Below are positions 60,766 to 64,000 of a stretch of 64,000 nucleotides of DNA, piece by piece. Below the pieces are notes generated by a model. The model made no database searches. It was given only the letters and a program-made list of their open reading frames with translations, and was not told the origin of the DNA. The DNA comes from Flavobacterium hibisci. Lineage in GTDB: Bacteria > Bacteroidota > Bacteroidia > Flavobacteriales > Flavobacteriaceae. The translations under genes and the position numbers were made by a program. The stretch covers positions 35,999 through 99,998 of the forward strand of contig NZ_JAIQDW010000017.1 of NCBI RefSeq assembly GCF_020026925.1. The letters run 5' to 3'. Position 1 is the first letter of the stretch, and every line of letters starts with the position of its first letter.

Positions 60766-61869
60766 ATGAAAAAAACTTTACTTACTTTTTATTTCTTACT
60801 TATTAGTTTCAGTGCAGCTTTACACGCTCAAAAAAACAAAACTGTTTATGATATTTTGGTAGCTGCTGATGGAAGCGGTAATTACACTAAAGTTCAGGAT
60901 GCTTTTAATGCTGTACCTGATAATAATACTAAACAAACAATCATTTTTATAAAGCCAGGCACTTATAAAGAAAAACTAAAATTAACTAAAAACAAAAAAG
61001 TAAAACTTATTGGTGAATCATATAAAACTACCATTCTCACTTTTGATGATTATGCTGAAATTGCAGGAGGCACCAGCAAGTCTTTTAGTGTATTGATTGA
61101 AGCGGATGATTTTTTCGCAGAAAACATCACTTTTGAAAATACCATTAGTAGTGAGCTACCAGAGTATAAAAAAGGTGGTCAGGCTGTAGCTTTAATGTTA
61201 AATGGCGATAGAGCAATATTTCACAAATGCAAAATGAGCGGTTTTCAGGATACTTTTTATCTTAAAGCAAATAAGAGAACCTATATCAAAGATTGTATCA
61301 TCGATGGAACTACAGACTTCATTTTTGGCGCAGGGATAGCCTTGTTTGAAAATTGTGTCATCCAATGCAGAAAAGATTCATACATCACTGCCGGTAATCA
61401 TGAAGTGGGTAAAAGCAAATATGGTTTTGTATTCAAAGATTGTGTTATCATGAAATATCCTAAAGCAGCCATTTCAAAAGTGTCACTTGGAAGACCATGG
61501 GGTGCTGGTGCAAATACAGTTTTTATCCATTCGTATGAAGAATCAATTATAATACCTGAAGGTTGGTCAATCTGGTCTAAAGATCCGGAAAATAAAGCTT
61601 ATGACAACTGGAAAACTTCTTTCTATGCAGAATATGATTGTTATGGTCCGGGATCAAATTCAGATAAACGTATTTCATGGTCGAAACAGTTAAATAAAAC
61701 CGAAGCGTCTGAATACACCAAAGAAAAAATATTCGCAGCCAGCACAACAACTGCAACTAATCTTGAAGGCGATTGGAATCCGGTAATTGAAAAAGACAAA
61801 TGTGATTCTGTTTTACCTTCAAAAAAAGCCAAAAATGCCGATTCAAATTTTGAAAAAGCATTTGACTAA
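60766..61869 (+). CDS. Pectinesterase (CE8), second copy
   Basis: Secreted esterase of 367 residues (signal peptide LLTFYFLLISFSAALHAQ). CE8 motifs in order: LVAADGSGNYTKVQDAFNAV (about 31-50), GGQAVALMLNGDRAIFHKCK (about 138-157), SGFQDTFYLKANKRTYIKDC (about 158-177, first catalytic Asp), GTTDFIFGAGIALFEN (about 181-196, nucleophile Asp) and KVSLGRPWGAGANTVFIHSY (Arg/Trp). It has a longer C-terminal tail than the CE8 at 8980 (about 40 extra residues, Lys/Asp rich). It lacks a T9SS domain or lipobox. It lies apart from the other enzymes next to a LuxR regulator, so it may be expressed on its own. Confidence 0.94.
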   Translation: MKKTLLTFYFLLISFSAALHAQKNKTVYDILVAADGSGNYTKVQDAFNAVPDNNTKQTIIFIKPGTYKEKLKLTKNKKVKLIGESYKTTILTFDDYAEIAGGTSKSFSVLIEADDFFAENITFENTISSELPEYKKGGQAVALMLNGDRAIFHKCKMSGFQDTFYLKANKRTYIKDCIIDGTTDFIFGAGIALFENCVIQCRKDSYITAGNHEVGKSKYGFVFKDCVIMKYPKAAISKVSLGRPWGAGANTVFIHSYEESIIIPEGWSIWSKDPENKAYDNWKTSFYAEYDCYGPGSNSDKRISWSKQLNKTEASEYTKEKIFAASTTTATNLEGDWNPVIEKDKCDSVLPSKKAKNADSNFEKAFD

Positions 61870-61877
61870 GAACAAAA

Positions 61878-61919
61878 CATAAAAAACCTTTAAGCACATA
61901 ATGTTTAAAGGTTTTTATG
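61878..61919. terminator. Bidirectional terminator between CE8 and LuxR genes
   Basis: CATAAAAAACCTTTAA (61878-61893) and TTTAAAGGTTTTTATG (61904-61919) form a long hairpin with A- and T-rich ends between converging genes. Confidence 0.75.
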
Positions 61920-61929
61920 TTTTTTAAAC

Positions 61930-62697
61930 TCATACTCTTATTAATCCCATAACAAAAGCGGTTTTTAAAGCTTCGGTTGTATTGGAAACCTGCATTTTTT
62001 GAATTATATTCTGTCTGTGACGACGAACAGTATAAACCGAAATATTTAACAAGTCTGCAATTTGATCACTATTGCTTCCCTTTGCAACATGAGTCAAAAT
62101 TTCTAATTCTCTTTTAGAAAGGAGGCTTTCTGAGTAAGGTTTATATTTTTCAGACGTTATAATTTCTCCTGTTTTAATATTTACAATTTTACCATCAATT
62201 CCGTTTTTAAATTCTGAAATAGTTGATGGAGCATACAGACACAATGCAACTAAAACACTTCCATTTGGTGATCTTTTAAGATACATCGTCCGATGATTAA
62301 TATAATGCATGTTAGTCTCATCAGAAGAACGTAAACGACTAAAAGTACTGTAATTTCTATATTCTTCTTCAGGTAAATTTTTAAGGTATTGAAAAAAATG
62401 AAGTTCTAATGCATGCCGTTCGAGTACATCCTCCCAATTTAGCTTATCAAATATGCAGTCCTCAAAAGCAGAATCAATAAACAAATCACCTGAGAGTCCG
62501 AGCAATTTACCAAAATTACCCGCATAAATATAACTACAGTCAGCCTGAAAATCCGAAAGTACTGCTACGCATTGCTCTATAGAAACATAAGCTGCAGCCA
62601 TTTTTTTATAATCTTCTACATCTAATGCTTCCTCATCCAAGAAAGTTTGTTTTAATAAAGTAGAAGTTAACTGATCTTCGATGGATATGTTTGCCAT
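61930..62697 (-). CDS. LuxR-family (GerE-type HTH) transcriptional regulator
   Basis: Cytosolic protein of 255 residues. The N-terminal 180 residues form a PAS-like sensor region (ADCSYIYAGNFGKLLGLSGD, LFFQYLKNLPEEEYRNYSTF, MYLKRSPNGSVLVALCLYAP) without a receiver-domain phosphorylation motif. The C-terminal 65 residues are a GerE HTH: LLSKRELEILTHVAKGSNSD (about 192-211), QIADLLNISVYTVRRHRQNI, IQKMQVSNTTEALKTAFVMG. The ligand or partner is unknown. It is divergent from the DUF1349 lipoprotein gene across a 106-base gap, and convergent with CE8, so it may control one or both. Confidence 0.9.
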   Translation of the reverse strand: MANISIEDQLTSTLLKQTFLDEEALDVEDYKKMAAAYVSIEQCVAVLSDFQADCSYIYAGNFGKLLGLSGDLFIDSAFEDCIFDKLNWEDVLERHALELHFFQYLKNLPEEEYRNYSTFSRLRSSDETNMHYINHRTMYLKRSPNGSVLVALCLYAPSTISEFKNGIDGKIVNIKTGEIITSEKYKPYSESLLSKRELEILTHVAKGSNSDQIADLLNISVYTVRRHRQNIIQKMQVSNTTEALKTAFVMGLIRV

Positions 62698-62803
62698 ACT
62701 TATTCAAATAAAATTGGTTAATTTTACGTATTGTCCTTATTGGAAGCAGAATGTAAATTTGAAAAACGAAGTTAGACTATTTATACATTTAACAAAAACA
62801 TTT

Positions 62804-63553
62804 ATGAAATCTAAATCCATTATCTGTTGCATTCTTTTCCAAATTATTTTATTGACAAGTTGCAACAATATTTCTAAAGAAAACAAAACACAAAACACCG
62901 ACACAAAAACAAAAGATTCAGCAATTGTTCGTGGAACTCCATGTGATATTAAACTAAGCCAAATTCATTTTACAAAATCAATTAATGGTGCAGATACCTT
63001 AGCAAAAGTAGATGCAAAAGAAAATATACTATTTCATGTAGGAGAAAAAAAAGATTATTTCTCGGATCCAAATAACAAACTCTCAAATAATTCAGCACCT
63101 ATTCTTTTATCTAAAGTTGACAACACAAAACCATTTACGTTAACAGCAAAAATAAGCCCGGAATTTACGAAAGAAGGATTATACAATGCCGGAGTATTGT
63201 ACATATATGTAAACGATAACTTTTATCAGAAATTTTGTTTTGAACAGGATGAACGAGGTAATCACAGAATCGTGACAGTTCGTACAATAGGAACTTCTGA
63301 CGACAACAATCATGATGTTGTTGAAGGCAAAACGGTTTACATGAAGATTTCATCAGATACAGAAACGGTTGCAAGCTATTATTCCCTTGACAATAAAAAC
63401 TGGCAGATGGTTCGTTTATACAAAAACAATTATCCTGAAGAAATATGGACAGGAATCAGTACACAATGCCCGGTAGATAAAGGAACAACAAGTTATTTTG
63501 AAGATATCAGCTTAGAACAAAAAAGCGTAAAAGATTTCCGTTTAGGAATCTAA
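62804..63553 (+). CDS. DUF1349-type (concanavalin A-like) lipoprotein
   Basis: Lipoprotein of 249 residues starting at ATG 62804 (MKSKSIICCILFQIILLTSC), with the lipidated Cys followed by NNISKENKTQ. An Asn/Thr/Lys-rich linker leads to a beta-rich domain at about 45-245: PFTLTAKISPEFTKEGLYNA, LYIYVNDNFYQKFCFEQDER, TVYMKISSDTETVASYYSLD, WTGISTQCPVDKGTTSYFED. This pattern fits the DUF1349 / lectin-like jelly-roll family, often found beside glycoside hydrolases. It could bind or be part of a sugar-processing complex, but no catalytic residues are evident. The earlier in-frame ATG at 62681 overlaps the LuxR gene and would spoil the signal peptide. Confidence 0.72.
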   Translation: MKSKSIICCILFQIILLTSCNNISKENKTQNTDTKTKDSAIVRGTPCDIKLSQIHFTKSINGADTLAKVDAKENILFHVGEKKDYFSDPNNKLSNNSAPILLSKVDNTKPFTLTAKISPEFTKEGLYNAGVLYIYVNDNFYQKFCFEQDERGNHRIVTVRTIGTSDDNNHDVVEGKTVYMKISSDTETVASYYSLDNKNWQMVRLYKNNYPEEIWTGISTQCPVDKGTTSYFEDISLEQKSVKDFRLGI

Positions 63554-63572
63554 AATATTAAAAGACTACTAG

Positions 63573-63603
63573 AAAAGCGGATCATTTATAGATTCGCTTT
63601 TTT
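63573..63603 (+). terminator. Terminator after the DUF1349 gene
   Basis: AAAAGCGGATC and GATTCGCTTTT around a 7-base loop, followed by a T-run. A good intrinsic terminator for the plus strand. Confidence 0.7.
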
Positions 63604-63671
63604 TTTACAATATATCAAAATCATTAGATATATAGTTTGATTAAGCTTTTCCGTATTCATAATTATGGCGT

Positions 63672-63780
63672 TACCCTATGGGTCTGGCTGTCCGCTGTAT
63701 CTTTTGTTCGGGGATGTTTTGGATATACAAGAATATTTAAAGACTCACAAAAGGATGCCGCTTCCATCCCTAACGCAATA
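63672..63780. repeat. Dispersed repeat, long copy
   Basis: It begins GGCGTTACCCTATGGGTCTG and ends AGGATGCCGCTTCCATCCCT AACGC. Both ends match the shorter element at 58626-58705 in inverted orientation. It probably belongs to a family of mobile or repetitive intergenic elements of this genus. Confidence 0.6.
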
Positions 63781-63839
63781 TGGGATAAGCGAGAAGCTTT
63801 TAGTTTTTAAGTAAATCAATCCGTTATTTCCTCCAATAA

Positions 63840-63878
63840 AAAAAGCGCAATTACATTATATAAGTAATTGCGCTTTTT
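63840..63878 (-). terminator. Terminator of the tRNA operon
   Basis: AAAAAGCGCAATTAC (63840-63854) and GTAATTGCGCTTTTT (63864-63878) form a 15-bp stem directly after the tRNA-Leu 3' end on the minus strand, giving a stem followed by a T-run. Confidence 0.85.
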
Positions 63879-63879
63879 G

Positions 63880-63965
63880 TACTCAGAGCGGGACTTGAAC
63901 CCGCACGGACATTGCTGTCCACTGGATTTTAAGTCCAGCGTGTCTACCAATTTCACCATCCGAGC
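63880..63965 (-). tRNA. tRNA-Leu (anticodon TAA)
   Basis: On the minus strand the 86-base gene begins GCTCGGATGGTGAAATTGGT and ends TCTGAGTA. The acceptor arm pairs as GCTCGGA with TCTGAGT (two G-T pairs). The D-arm TGGTGAAATTGGTAGACAC and long variable arm are of the class II type expected for Leu; the anticodon arm GGACTTAAAATCC gives TAA. The T-arm is GCGGGTTCAAGTCCCGC. It is followed by the second tRNA gene 6 bases upstream on the same strand. Confidence 0.95.
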
Positions 63966-63971
63966 AATTTG

Positions 63972-64000
63972 TGGTACCTCCAGGGATCGAACCAGGGACA
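63972..64000 (-). tRNA. tRNA gene, 3' part only (possibly tRNA-Phe)
   Basis: The visible minus-strand part TGTCCCTGGTTCGATCCCTG followed by GAGGTACCA is a T-arm and 3' acceptor strand with a T-T mismatch in the middle of the T-stem. The anticodon lies outside the window. From the order of genes in related bacteria I think tRNA-Phe is likely, but the sequence shown cannot prove it. Confidence 0.6.

Larger units (their letters stand above)
63554..63879. other. Intergenic region before the tRNA genes
   Basis: This 326-base gap has no gene. It holds the DUF1349 terminator, a long copy of a dispersed repeat (about 63672-63780) and the tRNA operon terminator (63840-63878). Confidence 0.6.

Overview
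The window looks like chromosomal DNA of a Flavobacterium-type member of the Bacteroidota. It is AT-rich, carries a SusC/SusD pair, has promoter-like TAnnTTTG boxes, encodes one protein with a type IX secretion (T9SS) C-terminal domain, and has long inverted repeats in many intergenic gaps. Almost all of it is one large pectin / rhamnogalacturonan utilisation region. No replication origin, prophage, complete insertion sequence or CRISPR array was seen.

Layout. (1) 1-8285, minus strand: SusC, SusD, a PL1-type lyase, a DUF3826 protein and a second PL1-type lyase cut by the window edge. (2) 8980-31192, minus strand: ten secreted or lipoprotein enzymes: a GH78 rhamnosidase, two beta-propeller proteins, GH2, GH106, a SASA acetylesterase, a DUF5703 protein, a PL1 lyase, GH127 and a CE8 pectinesterase. 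(3) 31436-38013: an AraC regulator and a divergent MFS exporter, a degenerate M23 protein, a T9SS-exported PL9 lyase, then a scarred stretch with two gene remnants and a HEPN-domain gene. (4) 38075-43381, minus strand: a sodium/solute symporter, a Gfo/Idh oxidoreductase and a beta-helix protein fused to a rhamnose-mutarotase-like domain. (5) 43774-46735, plus strand: GH28 polygalacturonase and PL10 pectate lyase. (6) 46799-52617, minus strand: lactonase, SDR, zinc alcohol dehydrogenase, FAH hydrolase, SDR and GH105, resembling the non-phosphorylating L-fucose / L-rhamnose diketo-hydrolase route. (7) 52905-60673, plus strand: two solute-binding-protein-like proteins without signal peptides, two family III CoA-transferases, a Gfo/Idh oxidoreductase, a MaoC hydratase and a FucP-type permease. 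(8) 60766-64000: a second CE8 pectinesterase, a LuxR regulator, a DUF1349 lipoprotein and two tRNA genes, the last cut by the edge.

How it may work together. Extracellular and periplasmic lyases, hydrolases and esterases break down homogalacturonan and rhamnogalacturonan and SusCD imports the fragments. GH105, GH78, GH106, GH2 and GH127 would release monosaccharides, the permeases import them, and the oxidative cluster would convert 6-deoxysugars towards pyruvate and lactate. Two shared DNA signals tie the units together: CCTG direct repeats with a 10-bp period upstream of three minus-strand transcription units, and a TAAATGTG-N5-CACATTTA palindrome at both divergent promoters between GH105 and the CoA-transferase cluster, with a weaker copy before the beta-helix/mutarotase gene.

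The most unusual part is 52905-59249, where two apparently cytosolic solute-binding-like proteins bracket two paralogous CoA-transferases, with no ABC permease or ATPase nearby. All function calls rest on motif reading by eye; none was checked by database search.
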